A stretch of DNA of 64,000 bases from Lacipirellula parvula (GTDB lineage Bacteria; Planctomycetota; Planctomycetia; Pirellulales; Lacipirellulaceae): assembly GCF_009177095.1 (NCBI RefSeq), contig NZ_AP021861.1:248001-312000 (forward strand), read 5' to 3'. The notes beneath the pieces were generated by a model. The model was not told where the DNA came from and made no database searches. It worked only from the letters and a program-made list of their open reading frames with translations. This document shows positions 18,649-28,729 of this stretch, piece by piece; position 1 is the stretch's first letter, and every line of letters begins with the position of its first letter. The translations under genes were made by a program, and so were the position numbers.

Positions 18649-18990
18649 CGTGTAACAAACTTCCGGCCTGATTGCGACTGGGTGGAGTCGCTGGAAGAAA
18701 GACGTGCGTCGAACAGCGCTGCGCGCTGCCATGTTACCGATGCAGGCCTAATCCGATTAAATGGTCCTCCCGCCGAAATCTTGACCAGAAGCTTGATTCG
18801 TTAATCTCCATGGCCGCGAGCAACTCGCTAGCCTGGAGTTCTTGTTACGGTGCAGCAAACCTATCGGTTCGCTCCGCTCGCAGGCGTGATTGTTTCTCCC
18901 GCGAGGGACGGACATTACACCGTAATTTTAGTTCGCGGAATAGCGGTCGGGAGGATTTTTTCCTGACCGCAAAGCGTGTGCCGATGGAAG
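18649..18990. other. Intergenic region without recognised gene
   Basis: No credible reading frame. On the minus strand it would be transcribed just before the 18606 terminator. It can form a long-range stem (GGCCTG with CAGGCC) and a GCAGCGC hairpin, so a small RNA is possible. I could not match SRP RNA, tmRNA or RNase P signatures. Confidence 0.35.
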
Positions 18991-19080
18991 TCAGTTGTCC
19001 GTCGTCAGTGGTCAGTTGCTGCTGTCGCCGGGTTCTTTTTCCCGCATTTCAGCAACTGACCACGGACCACTGACAACTGA
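18991..19080. repeat. Hairpin repeat with GTCAGTT/GGACCAC words (copy 2)
   Basis: Arms 18991-19020 and 19051-19080 are near-perfect reverse complements, 30 bases each, around a 30-base loop containing CGGG-CTTTTT-CCCG. The element ends three bases from the DUF1501 stop codon. Confidence 0.85.
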
Positions 19081-19083
19081 CAT

Positions 19084-20565
<1,482 letters not shown>

Positions 20566-20824
20566 GGCAATCCGCCTCAATCTAATGCCGTTGCAAAACG
20601 CTCAAAGCGAGCCGGGGCGTCCTCGCCCCCGGCCGTCGAACCTCACCCCTCCATTATGACCATCGGCGCCCCCTCGGGGGCAAGCATTCGGCCCCGGCTC
20701 GCCCCGCAAACGCCCGGCAACGGCGGTTTCGGCCCTCCCAGCCCCGCAAATCGGCCTTGCCGGCCCCCTGCCCCGTCCAGTACAAGTCGCCGCGCGAAAA
20801 TCGGCTTCCGCTGCGCGCCGCCCT

Positions 20825-20874
20825 TAGCCGGAGGGCCACGCCCTCCGGGACCGGAAGGCGTGGCCCTCCGGCTA
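20825..20874. repeat. Fifty-base palindrome of the CCGGAGG type
   Basis: Perfect 18-base arms (TAGCCGGAGGGCCACGCC and its reverse complement) enclose a 14-base centre. A related unit follows the M56-fusion gene at 41266. It lies in the 384-base gap between the divergent DUF1501 gene and the next gene; the remainder is GC-rich repeat debris. Confidence 0.85.
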
Positions 20875-20949
20875 ATGCCGCAGCGAAATGCAAGCGAGCA
20901 GAACACGCAGTCCGACGCACCCTTCCTAACGCGACGGAGGATATCTCTT

Positions 20950-21363
20950 ATGCAATTCAGACCAACCGTGCGCGTCCTCGGCCTGATCGCCCTGGCGGCG
21001 CTGATTGCCAACGCCGTCGTCGATGCGCCGGGCCGCGCAATCGAAATCCAGAACCTTCCCCGGCCGGTCACGCCTTCCGATCGTTTGAAGGAAGGGGGCC
21101 GCCAGGTCAATCTCTACGACATGCTGCGCGTGGGCTTGAAAGCGAAGACGAAAGCCGACTTCGAGTACATCGCCGAGGTCGTCGCGAAGGTCGATCAAGG
21201 GAAGTTGCCGCGCGACATGGTCGAGTCGAGTTTCCTTTACGCTCGTTACCGTTACCGGACTCATCCGGGGAGTCACCAATTGCGACCGATGGTCTACTTT
21301 CAACCGTCGCTTACCGCACGAGCGAAGAGTATTGGCGTGATCCTGGAAGGAAGCGTGTTGTAA
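20950..21363 (+). CDS. Small secreted protein of unknown function
   Basis: A 137-residue protein with an N-terminal hydrophobic signal or anchor (VLGLIALAALIANAVVDAPG). The mature part includes LKAKTKADFEYIAEVVAKVDQGKLPRDMV, a helical segment, then SSFLYARYRYR and a beta-rich end. I do not recognise the family. GGAGG nine bases before ATG 20950 fixes the start; the longer upstream frame runs through repeats and is not credible. It is divergent from DUF1501. Confidence 0.7.
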   Translation: MQFRPTVRVLGLIALAALIANAVVDAPGRAIEIQNLPRPVTPSDRLKEGGRQVNLYDMLRVGLKAKTKADFEYIAEVVAKVDQGKLPRDMVESSFLYARYRYRTHPGSHQLRPMVYFQPSLTARAKSIGVILEGSVL

Positions 21364-21382
21364 GCCTCTGCGTCGTTCGTTT

Positions 21383-21567
21383 GAACCGCCAAGGACGCCA
21401 AGAGCGCCAAGGAATACGGGGAGAATTGAACCACGACGGCACGACGAGCACGACGGAATACGGAACCGCAGATAAACGCCGATTGTTTTCATTGGCGTCG
21501 ATCTGCGTTCATCGGCGGTTCCAATGAGCGACTGAATTTCTTGGCGCTCTTGGCGTCCTTGGCGGTT
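21383..21567. repeat. Composite nested repeat X-Z-Y-y-x
   Basis: Outer arms X at 21383-21413 (AACCGCCAAGGACGCCAAGA and on) and 21538-21567 are inverted. Inside lie an unpaired Z word (GAACCACGACGGCACGACGA at 21427) and an inner inverted pair Y at 21462-21483 and 21501-21522 (GGAACCGC, AACGC, GAT words). The same X-Z-inner-x arrangement recurs at 53549-53788. It begins 20 bases after a stop codon. Confidence 0.85.
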
Positions 21568-21689
21568 AAGTATTCGGAGGTTTGTCGTCCTAGCGGAGGC
21601 TGGTCCGGGGCCGCTAGGCAATCGATTGTCAATAGGTTACATTTCGGGAGCTAGCTGACTGCCTTTATACCGACGGGATGTGCGGGTCT

Positions 21690-22148
21690 ATGGCCAAGAA
21701 ACCAGCGAAGAAAGCTGCTCCAGCTAAAAAGAAGACGCCCCCTAAGAAGGTGGCTAAACCTGTCGCCAAATCGGCGCCAGTGAAGAAGAAAGCCGCCAAG
21801 AAGGCGGTCAAGAAAGCACCTGCACCTGTGAAGAAAACTGTCGTGAAGAAGGCTGCCCCGAAGGCGGCGGCCGCTGGTAAAGTCAAAAAGGTCGTCAAGA
21901 AGAAGGTCGCCAAAAAGGCCGCCGCTTCGAAGGACGGCGCGGTCGAAAAGAAGAAGGTCGTCAAGCGCGTCCGCACGAAGGAAGTCCGTCTGAAGGCTTT
22001 CTGGGGCGTCTTCAATCAGACGATGCGTCGCGTCGCCGTCTACGAGTTCGGCGATCGCACCGGGGCCGACAAGAAGGCCGACGAACTGACGAAGTCGGGA
22101 AAGTCGCCCCACTTTGTCCAGCTCGTCAAAGAGCAGATCGTCGAGTAG
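21690..22148 (+). CDS. Histone H1-like Lys/Ala-rich DNA-binding protein
   Basis: A 152-residue protein. Residues 1-95 are almost entirely Lys, Ala, Pro and Val in KKAxKK and PAKK repeats, like bacterial H1-type tails, and should bind DNA without sequence preference. Residues 98-152 form a separate small domain (VRLKAFWGVFNQTMRRVAVYEF, then GADKKADEL and SPHFVQLVKEQIVE). ATG 21690 (MAKKPAKK) is preferred to ATG 21678. Likely a nucleoid-compaction protein, in keeping with condensed planctomycete nucleoids; the C-terminal domain may give specificity. Confidence 0.8.
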   Translation: MAKKPAKKAAPAKKKTPPKKVAKPVAKSAPVKKKAAKKAVKKAPAPVKKTVVKKAAPKAAAAGKVKKVVKKKVAKKAAASKDGAVEKKKVVKRVRTKEVRLKAFWGVFNQTMRRVAVYEFGDRTGADKKADELTKSGKSPHFVQLVKEQIVE

Positions 22149-22173
22149 CTTCGGTCGTTTGCGGGTTCTGAAT

Positions 22174-22280
22174 TTGAACCACGAAGACACGACGGGCACG
22201 AAGGATAGGCAAGCGCGCAGATGTGCGCGCTCATTCGGACGCTTCGTGCGTTCTTTGAGTCTTCGACGCTTGGTGGTTTA
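22174..22280. repeat. Inverted Z-type repeat reaching a stop codon
   Basis: Arm 22174-22204 (GAACCACGAAGACACGACGG) pairs imperfectly with 22241-22280 (CTTCGTGCG ... TTGGTGGTTTA). The outer edge of the second arm coincides with the stop codon of the minus-strand receiver gene. Confidence 0.65.
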
Positions 22281-22661
22281 GGCTTTCGCCTTGCCGAGGA
22301 TTGGCTGCAACTTTGCCACCGTTTCGGGCTTCGCCAGTTCCAGCTTGCCGAAGCCGCGGAGGGCGCCGATTTCCATCGCCGCCTGCTGATGCTCGTCGTA
22401 GTTGGTGATCAGCATCGCCGGCACCTTGGCCAAGTCGGCGTCGGCTTTGATCTGACGGATAATCTCGATGCCGTCGGAGTAATCCATGTCGAGCTTGCGG
22501 TTCACGAGCACTAGGTCGACCGGGCCCGACCGCAGCGCCGCGAGCGCATCCTCGGCCCCGTCCGCCTGCATTACTTCGCAGTCGAAGTGCTTGCCGAGGA
22601 AATGCTTGATCGACGAGTGATCGGGCACGCAGTTGCCGACGTCGAGCACGCGTTTTTTCAT
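22278..22661 (-). CDS. Degenerate response-regulator receiver domain protein
   Basis: A stand-alone 127-residue receiver-like domain. The fold pattern is clear (VDLVLVN, DGIEIIRQIKAD, VPAMLITNYDE, LAKPE). The phosphoacceptor Asp is replaced by N54 and the acidic pair in the first loop is V-G-N instead of V-D-D, while the Lys of KP is kept. It is probably not phosphorylated and may act as a constitutive protein-interaction module. It lies 10 bases downstream of a secreted PQQ-propeller gene on the same strand, probably in one transcript. Confidence 0.8.
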   Translation of the reverse strand: MKKRVLDVGNCVPDHSSIKHFLGKHFDCEVMQADGAEDALAALRSGPVDLVLVNRKLDMDYSDGIEIIRQIKADADLAKVPAMLITNYDEHQQAAMEIGALRGFGKLELAKPETVAKLQPILGKAKA

Positions 22662-22671
22662 GGTCTTCGCC

Positions 22672-24579
22672 TTATTTCCCGTCCGGCGTGATCGCGAACA
22701 GGTGCGTTTGATTGCTGATGTACAGCACGTTCCCCGCGACGACGGGCGTGCTGTAGACGCTCGCGCCCATGTTGCGGGTTCCGTAGAACGGGACCATCTC
22801 GCCGTCCTCTTCCCGCATCGCTTCCGACGGGTCGGCCGAGTGCTTGAAGACCGAGATCTCGCCGTCTTCGTCGCCCATGTAGACCTTGTCCTCGACGATC
22901 AGCGGCGAGCCCCATGCCGCCGACAGCATGTCGTAGGCCCAGTTCACCTTGCCCGTTTGGGCGTCGAGACAATGGAACATGCCGCTGAAGTCGGCGATGT
23001 ACAAAATGTCGTCGCGAATGGCCACCGTGCCGATGCTGCGGTGGAACGTCTCTTCGAAGGCCATCTCCCCGTCGCCGTCGCGGTCGACGGCGTTGTATTC
23101 CCAGATGACGGCCGAATTCGGATTCGGACGGGCGAAGTCGCCGTCCTTCTCCACGACCGCTTGGACGCGCTTGTGCGGGATCGGCGTCTTCGGATCCGAG
23201 GCGTTGAACGCGAGTTCCTTGCTGACGTCGCCGCGCTTCGTCGGATCGAGACACCAGAGCGTGCCGATGCCTTCGCCGTGCTCGGGATCTTGCCCAGTGG
23301 CGAAGTAAACTTTGTTGTCGTATACGACCGGCGTCGAAATGATGTCGTTGCGGGTTCCCTTGCCCATCAGCTCGAGCTTCGAGGTCTTGGGGTTCGAGTC
23401 GAACTTCCACAGCAATTTACTTTTGCCGTTCTCGCCCGCGGGGTCGAAGCTGTAGAGGTAACCGTCGCCGCCGCCGAACAGCACCTGCGGCTGGCCGTCG
23501 ATCACCGCGTACGTCGGCGACGACCACTGGCCGTGGTGGATGTTGAGCCCCGGCGAGTTGTCGGTCCACAACACCTTGCCGGTGTTCTTGTCGATCGCGA
23601 AGAAGCTCGGCGCGTCGGGCGCCGGAATGTAGTTGTGTTCAACGTCGACGCCGTTGGACGTGCAGACAAACAGCACGTCGCCGGCCGAGGTGATGGAGCA
23701 ACTGCACATGTTGTGCTGCGAGATGCCCATCTCCTTCATCATGTCGTAGATCCAGACGACGTCGGCTTCCATCTTCAGGTCGGACGAGATCGTGTTCGCC
23801 TGAGCGGTGAGAGCCTTGATCTTGTCTTGCGTTTTCTGATCCGGATTCGGCGTCGCTTGCAACTGCTTGATCTGGCCGGCGATCGAGGCCTTCCGTTGGG
23901 CGATTTGCGCGTCGATGACCTTCTGCTCGTCGACGTACGGGCCGTCGTTCTCGCCGTCGTGGAAGCCTTCAACGTCGAGGCAGCGGATTTCGCCCATGTT
24001 CGTCACGAACCAGATGCGATCGCCCTCGGCGTACGCCGCGCTGCAGACTCCCTGCAGCGGCCAGTCGTACACGCGGCCGGCGGGGTGCTTCTCGTTCGAA
24101 TGCTGCCACAGGAACTTGCCGTCCTTGATGTCGAAGCAGAGCATGCAGCCGAGGTCGGTGCCGGCGCCGAAACGCTTGATCCACTCGCCGCCGTTGTTCG
24201 TGCCGACGAAGACTTTGCCGTTGTGGACGACCGGGTTGCCGTAGGTTTGCGAGCCGAGCTTGGCGACCCACTTGATGTTCTTCGCTTCCGCGGGATCCCA
24301 GGCGCCGGTCTTGTAGTCGAACTCGCCGATTTCCCACTCGGTGGGGATGTTTTTGCCGACCGGCGTGTTGTTGCGGGCCGACGAACCACCCCACTGCGAC
24401 CAGTTGACGTTCGGTTCGCCTGCCGGCGCGGCTTGCGCGGCAGCCGGCGCCGCAGCGGCGGGCTTGGGCGCTTCCTTCGCCGGCGGCACGTCGGCGGCAA
24501 CGGCCAGTCCGATCGCGCCCACCCCGCTCATTCCCACGGCGGCAAACAGCCCCGCCAGACGCAGAATTCGTGTACTCAT
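22672..24579 (-). CDS. Secreted PQQ-type beta-propeller protein
   Basis: A 635-residue protein with a signal peptide (LAGLFAAVGMSGVGAIGLAVAA) and an Ala/Pro-rich linker. The body has repeated PQQ/BamB-like blades: WSQWGGSSARNN, NGKVFVGTNN, DIKDGKFLWQHS, DKNTGKVLWTD, DAQTGKVNWAYD, VVAGNVLYISNQ. A predicted helical insert at about 225-265 (IDAQIAQRKASIAGQIKQL) interrupts the propeller. No heme motif. Many planctomycete homologues have no known substrate. The next gene upstream on the same strand is another propeller protein. Confidence 0.9.
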   Translation of the reverse strand: MSTRILRLAGLFAAVGMSGVGAIGLAVAADVPPAKEAPKPAAAAPAAAQAAPAGEPNVNWSQWGGSSARNNTPVGKNIPTEWEIGEFDYKTGAWDPAEAKNIKWVAKLGSQTYGNPVVHNGKVFVGTNNGGEWIKRFGAGTDLGCMLCFDIKDGKFLWQHSNEKHPAGRVYDWPLQGVCSAAYAEGDRIWFVTNMGEIRCLDVEGFHDGENDGPYVDEQKVIDAQIAQRKASIAGQIKQLQATPNPDQKTQDKIKALTAQANTISSDLKMEADVVWIYDMMKEMGISQHNMCSCSITSAGDVLFVCTSNGVDVEHNYIPAPDAPSFFAIDKNTGKVLWTDNSPGLNIHHGQWSSPTYAVIDGQPQVLFGGGDGYLYSFDPAGENGKSKLLWKFDSNPKTSKLELMGKGTRNDIISTPVVYDNKVYFATGQDPEHGEGIGTLWCLDPTKRGDVSKELAFNASDPKTPIPHKRVQAVVEKDGDFARPNPNSAVIWEYNAVDRDGDGEMAFEETFHRSIGTVAIRDDILYIADFSGMFHCLDAQTGKVNWAYDMLSAAWGSPLIVEDKVYMGDEDGEISVFKHSADPSEAMREEDGEMVPFYGTRNMGASVYSTPVVAGNVLYISNQTHLFAITPDGK

Positions 24580-24623
24580 GAAAACGCTCGATTTATTCGC
24601 GTTGGTTGATGAATCAAAACAGC

Positions 24624-24651
24624 GAGCCGCAGGGCTAGTCCCCGCGGTCTT
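24624..24651. repeat. Single GAGCCGC palindromic unit
   Basis: A diverged copy of the unit seen at 28840, 31199 and 58202 (GAGCCGC, GGG, loop, CCCCGCGGTCTT). It lies in the gap between the two propeller genes. Confidence 0.6.
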
Positions 24652-24687
24652 GTGCGGGCGTATCCAGTTCCCTACGCACGCCCCGCC

Positions 24688-27075
24688 CTACTCGTTTGCC
24701 GTGATTGAAATATTGTCCATGTAAAATTCGGCTTCTTGCGCCTGACCGTAAATACCGGGACTACCGGCCTTGATCGGCGACTTGTCGACCATTTGCACCG
24801 ACCAGTCCTTCGGTTCGTCCTGGTCGCGGAGCCAAACTTTGGCCTTCACGTCGGCCGTGCCATCCTTCTGCTCCACGCGGAGCTTCAGGCGGTACCAGAC
24901 GCCCGGCTGCGGGTCGAAGTCGATCTCCGCCGCCGTCCGGTGGTCGTGAGCCAGCCAGCTGTAGAGCCGCAGCTTCCGGTCGCCCGCGCGGAGCGAGGCG
25001 GTATAGCCGCTATTATTGACGCCCACGTCGGGCATGCGGCCGTTCTTTTCCGTCAGGCGGAAGTCGGCCTGGATGGTGTAATCCTGCATGCTGCTCGGGC
25101 CCATGAAGAGCTGGCTCCGCGTGCCGAGCTGATTCTTCGGATTCGTGGGCGTCGGTAGAACGTCGAGCTTCTTGGCGACCTTGTTCCCTTCCAAATCCTC
25201 AATCACGTAACGAATGCGGCCGCCAACCCAACTGAGCGGCATGTCCTTCTCTTTTTCAAAGTCGAACTGCCACGGCAGCGGCGGCACGAGGCGGACGCGG
25301 GCCTTCGCTTTCAACGTGCCGACGGTCGCGAGCACGAGTGAACCGGTGTGGCCGTCGCGCTTCGACGCGGTGTAGGTTCCGTCCGCGGCGACCTCGCCCG
25401 GACCCTGCACCGTGAACTTCACTTCTTCCGGCGTGGCGATCTTCAGGAACTGGCCGCGGGCGTTGTAGAGCCGCGCGGTAAACTTCTGCGTTCCTTCCGG
25501 GGCCAAGGTGGCGTCGTAGGGAGAGAGGAGAACCGTTGCCGGCTTTTCGTCGGCCGTCACGGGCGGTTCCTGCTCGGGCGTTGGCAGCGGGTCGGCCGAC
25601 GGCTCGACGTTTTTGTTGCCAATGCAGTAGAGGCCTTCGGAGGTCGGCAGGTAGATCCGGCCGTGCGAAACGATCGGCGAGCCGTCGTTCTGGTCGGCCT
25701 GGCTGAGCCGCAGCTTCAGCAGGACGTCGGCGCCGTCCGGTTTCGGTTTCAGCGTGTACCAGATACCCGAGTTGGTGCAGAGGTAAACTTTGCCGTCAGC
25801 GTAAATCGGGGTGCTTCGCATCACGGTGCCGAGCGCCTTCTTCCCGACCAATTCGCCCGTCGCGGGGTCGAGGACCTGCAGCTTGGCGCCGTCGGTGACG
25901 ATCCACAGGCGATCGTCCACCATCACCGGCGAGCTCTTGCCTGCCATCAGCGTGTATTGAATCCATTTTTCCTTGCCGGCAATGTCGCCGCGGAGCGTCG
26001 CGTCGAGCGCGACGACGGCGCCCTGCGTACTGCCGACGAGATTCTCTTCGCTGTGCCCGATGTAGACCGTCTTGTCGATCACGATCGGCGAGGCGTTGAT
26101 GCTGCGCTGGCTGAGCGGGAAGTTCCAAAGTTGCTTGCCGGTGCGGGGCTGCAGGCTCCAGACTTTGCCGTCGGCGCCGCCGAAAATCAGCTGCGCTTCG
26201 CCGCCGACGACCTTGGCGACCGGCGTGCTGTAGTTCGTGTCCGGCGGCGAAATCGTCGTTCCGGCGAGCCAGCGGAGCTCGCCAGTCTTCTTCTCAAACG
26301 CCATGAAGCGGTGAGCGGGACGGGCCAGGCCGTCAAAGTCGGGCGTGTCTCCCCAGCTCACCAGAATGGCGCTGATCAGCACCATGTCGTCGAACATGAT
26401 GGGATTGTTGGTGCGACCGCCGTAGGTGGTGATCGTGCCGAACTCCTCGACTAGGTTGCGCGACCAGACGATCTTGCCCGTCTCGCCGTCGATGCAGGCG
26501 AACAGGCCGCCGACGCCTTGGGCGTAAATCAAACCAGTCTCGGGATCGCCGACGACGTTCGACCAGCCGAGGCGGGTGTCGGGGACGTCGCTGAGGTAAA
26601 CGTCGAGGCGACACTCCCAGATGCGTTCGCCGGTGGCTGCGTCGACGCAAACGACCTTCTCGCCCTCGTCGGCGGTGCCGGGCTTATCGCGAACGGTGAC
26701 GTACAGCTTCCCGCGTAGGACGATCGGCGTGGAGCGCGTGCCGAGGTCGGAACGCTTCCACAGCAGGTTCGACTTCTCGCCCCCTTTGGGGTTCCATTTC
26801 TCGATGAGGTTTTTTTCCGTCGAGATGGAGTCTTGTTGCGGTCCGCGCCAGTTTGCCCAATCCATTGGGTCGATCGGCGCCGCCGTTCCGATTTCTTTGG
26901 GCGGTTCTGGTTTGGGTTCTTGATCAGCGGCCGGCGCTGCGGCTGGCTTCGCGGCCGCGTCTTGAGCGCGGCTGGCATTGCTCGCTGCGAGCAGAGCCGA
27001 CGCCGTCAACAGGGCAGCCAACGGGCGAGTGAACGTCCACGAGGTCGCAGCGAAACCGAACGGTCGGAGCGTCAT
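24688..27075 (-). CDS. Secreted PQQ-type beta-propeller protein with C-terminal lectin-like domain
   Basis: A 795-residue protein. Signal peptide LAALLTASALLAASNASRAQ, then an Ala/Pro linker and a PQQ/BamB-like propeller from about residue 75 to 490 (WANWRGPQQDS, DAATGERIWEC, DGETGKIVWSR, RTGKQLWNF, DPATGELVG). A Pro-rich hinge is followed by a beta domain (515-620) and a concanavalin-like domain (DYTIQADFRLTEKNGRMPDVG ... GVWYRLKLRVE ... EFYMDNISIT). It may bind a carbohydrate at the envelope. ATG 27075 was chosen over upstream starts because it directly precedes the signal peptide. Confidence 0.88.
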   Translation of the reverse strand: MTLRPFGFAATSWTFTRPLAALLTASALLAASNASRAQDAAAKPAAAPAADQEPKPEPPKEIGTAAPIDPMDWANWRGPQQDSISTEKNLIEKWNPKGGEKSNLLWKRSDLGTRSTPIVLRGKLYVTVRDKPGTADEGEKVVCVDAATGERIWECRLDVYLSDVPDTRLGWSNVVGDPETGLIYAQGVGGLFACIDGETGKIVWSRNLVEEFGTITTYGGRTNNPIMFDDMVLISAILVSWGDTPDFDGLARPAHRFMAFEKKTGELRWLAGTTISPPDTNYSTPVAKVVGGEAQLIFGGADGKVWSLQPRTGKQLWNFPLSQRSINASPIVIDKTVYIGHSEENLVGSTQGAVVALDATLRGDIAGKEKWIQYTLMAGKSSPVMVDDRLWIVTDGAKLQVLDPATGELVGKKALGTVMRSTPIYADGKVYLCTNSGIWYTLKPKPDGADVLLKLRLSQADQNDGSPIVSHGRIYLPTSEGLYCIGNKNVEPSADPLPTPEQEPPVTADEKPATVLLSPYDATLAPEGTQKFTARLYNARGQFLKIATPEEVKFTVQGPGEVAADGTYTASKRDGHTGSLVLATVGTLKAKARVRLVPPLPWQFDFEKEKDMPLSWVGGRIRYVIEDLEGNKVAKKLDVLPTPTNPKNQLGTRSQLFMGPSSMQDYTIQADFRLTEKNGRMPDVGVNNSGYTASLRAGDRKLRLYSWLAHDHRTAAEIDFDPQPGVWYRLKLRVEQKDGTADVKAKVWLRDQDEPKDWSVQMVDKSPIKAGSPGIYGQAQEAEFYMDNISITANE

Positions 27076-27882
27076 GTAGATTCTCTTGCAATTCAATGCG
27101 GGCATGCAGGGCCGGAGAGCGCCGGGGCCTTGCCTGGTAAACCCCGGACGAGCGATGAAGGGCAGGATATGGTCGGAAGGCACTGTCTTTCGGAAACATG
27201 GCTTTCGGAAACGGGGCTCCGGGGAGCCGCGATCTTACGGCGCAGCGGGGGGTGAAGTCCCCGCTCTCAATCCAGTGCTCGCCGTCGATCTGTTCCTGGT
27301 AGACCTTGCCGGTTGCGTGGCTGTCGAGGGGTGCGTCGACCATGCCGCCTTGGCAGTGCGCCGCGCCAGCAACCTAGGGTGCGAGCTTGTTAAACCATAG
27401 CAGATTTTCCGGCTGTGAACCACGTCCCGGCAAGTCTTTGGGGCCTACAACCGGACCCCCGGGAAGGCCTTTCGTAGGCGGCAAAGTTTGCCTAACAGTC
27501 GACGTAAGCCACTTGCTGAAAATTACTTCCGCACTGCTCAAGCCTTGTTCTTGGAGCGGCCGATATCTCCGGTGTCGCAAGCAAAGCACTAACGTGTCAC
27601 TGCGACACAAGCATAGAGCGACGGCAACCGGTAGTTACTAAAACGAGCCATGGACTGGCTCGACCGGAGCCGCCGCCCACCAGTGGGGATGACCCCGCGA
27701 CAACCCGCCTTGCCGACCTCGGCCCCGCCTCGGCTTAGCTCCCGCCCCGTACATTCCCGCCCCCCGGCCGCCTCGGCCGAAACCTGTCGCCACGACAGTC
27801 ACAGGGAGTGATCCGCCGCGCGAACGCCGTGACGACAAGATGTCGCAGTGGTTGCCCCTCACGCAAAAGGAGACGTGGATCG
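27076..27882. other. Intergenic region without recognised gene
   Basis: An 807-base gap between divergent genes. It has small local palindromes (GGCAAAGTTTGCC near 27480; GTGTCACTGCGACAC near 27594) but none of the paired repeat families found elsewhere. No credible coding frame. It must hold promoters for both neighbours. Confidence 0.4.
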
Positions 27883-28689
27883 ATGAAAGGTAACTTGTTG
27901 GGTGCGCTGTTGGTGAGCGTGTGCCTGGCAGGCCAGAGCTTCGGCGCTGGCATGCTGGACCGGATGCTCGGCGGCGGCTGCGGCTGCGACTCGTGCGAGC
28001 CGTCTTGTTGCTGCGAAAAGTCGTGTGGTTGCCCGAGCGATTCGTGCTGCGAAGATCCGTGCTGCAGCGACAGCTGCTGCGGCAAGCAACGCTGCTGCTT
28101 GCTCGGACGCCTGTTCGCCAAGCACAAGTGCTGCAAGAGCAGCTGCTGCGAAGCCAGCTGCTGTGCGACTGACAGCTGCTGCGAAGATCCTTGCTGCGAA
28201 GCCAGCTGCGGTTGCCCGGACGACTCGTGCTGCGACAGCGGTTGCGGCTGCAAGAAGCGTTGCTGCTTGCTGAACCTGTTCGCCAAGCACAAGTGCTGCA
28301 AGTCGAGCTGCTGCGAAGCCAGCTGCTGTGCTGCTGACTCGTGCTGCGAAGACCCGTGCTGCGAAGCCAGCTGCGGTTGCCCGGACGACTCGTGCTGCGA
28401 ACCGGCTTGCGGTTGTGCCGCCAAGAGCTGCTGCAAGAAGGGTTGCTTCCTGAGCCGCTTGTTCGCTCGTAAGCACTGCTGCAAGAGCAGCTGCTGCGAA
28501 GCCAGCTGCGGTTGCGAAGCGAGCTGCGGTTGCGACAGCGGTTGCACCAGCGGTTGCTCGTCGTGTGCTCCGGCCACTGGCGAAGCTGCTGCCCCGGAAG
28601 CCGCTCCGATTCCGCCGGCCCCGGTCGCTGACCCGGCTGCTCGGATTGCCCAGCCCCGTAAGGTCGTCTCGGCCAGCTTCGTCCGCTAA
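27883..28689 (+). CDS. Secreted protein with extreme cysteine content and internal repeats
   Basis: A 268-residue protein with about 65 Cys. A signal peptide (LLGALLVSVCLAGQSFGAG) precedes clusters of CC and CxC. The module LFAKHKCCKSSCCEAS begins near residues 77, 132 and 193, separated by DSCCEDPCCEAS and CGCPDDSCC blocks, so the gene grew by internal duplication. The tail (residues 225-268) is Pro/Ala-rich. AAGGAGA lies ten bases before ATG 27883. Possible roles are a disulfide-crosslinked envelope layer or metal binding; neither is shown. A terminator follows. Confidence 0.8.
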   Translation: MKGNLLGALLVSVCLAGQSFGAGMLDRMLGGGCGCDSCEPSCCCEKSCGCPSDSCCEDPCCSDSCCGKQRCCLLGRLFAKHKCCKSSCCEASCCATDSCCEDPCCEASCGCPDDSCCDSGCGCKKRCCLLNLFAKHKCCKSSCCEASCCAADSCCEDPCCEASCGCPDDSCCEPACGCAAKSCCKKGCFLSRLFARKHCCKSSCCEASCGCEASCGCDSGCTSGCSSCAPATGEAAAPEAAPIPPAPVADPAARIAQPRKVVSASFVR

Positions 28690-28729
28690 GACTTAGCTAA
28701 CCGACCGACAATTGAGACCCCCTCTGAGG

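Noticed and set aside
18484-18732. Minus-strand frame of 82 residues
   Set aside because: It runs through the terminator and the CGCAAAG hairpin, so it is not a gene.
18649-18960. SRP RNA, tmRNA or RNase P RNA
   Set aside because: I searched by eye for the GGAAGGAAGCAGCC, tmRNA end and P RNA core motifs on both strands and did not find them.
27387-27641. Plus-strand frame of 84 residues in the 807-base gap
   Set aside because: No ribosome-binding site, mixed low-complexity translation and an opposing frame of equal quality.
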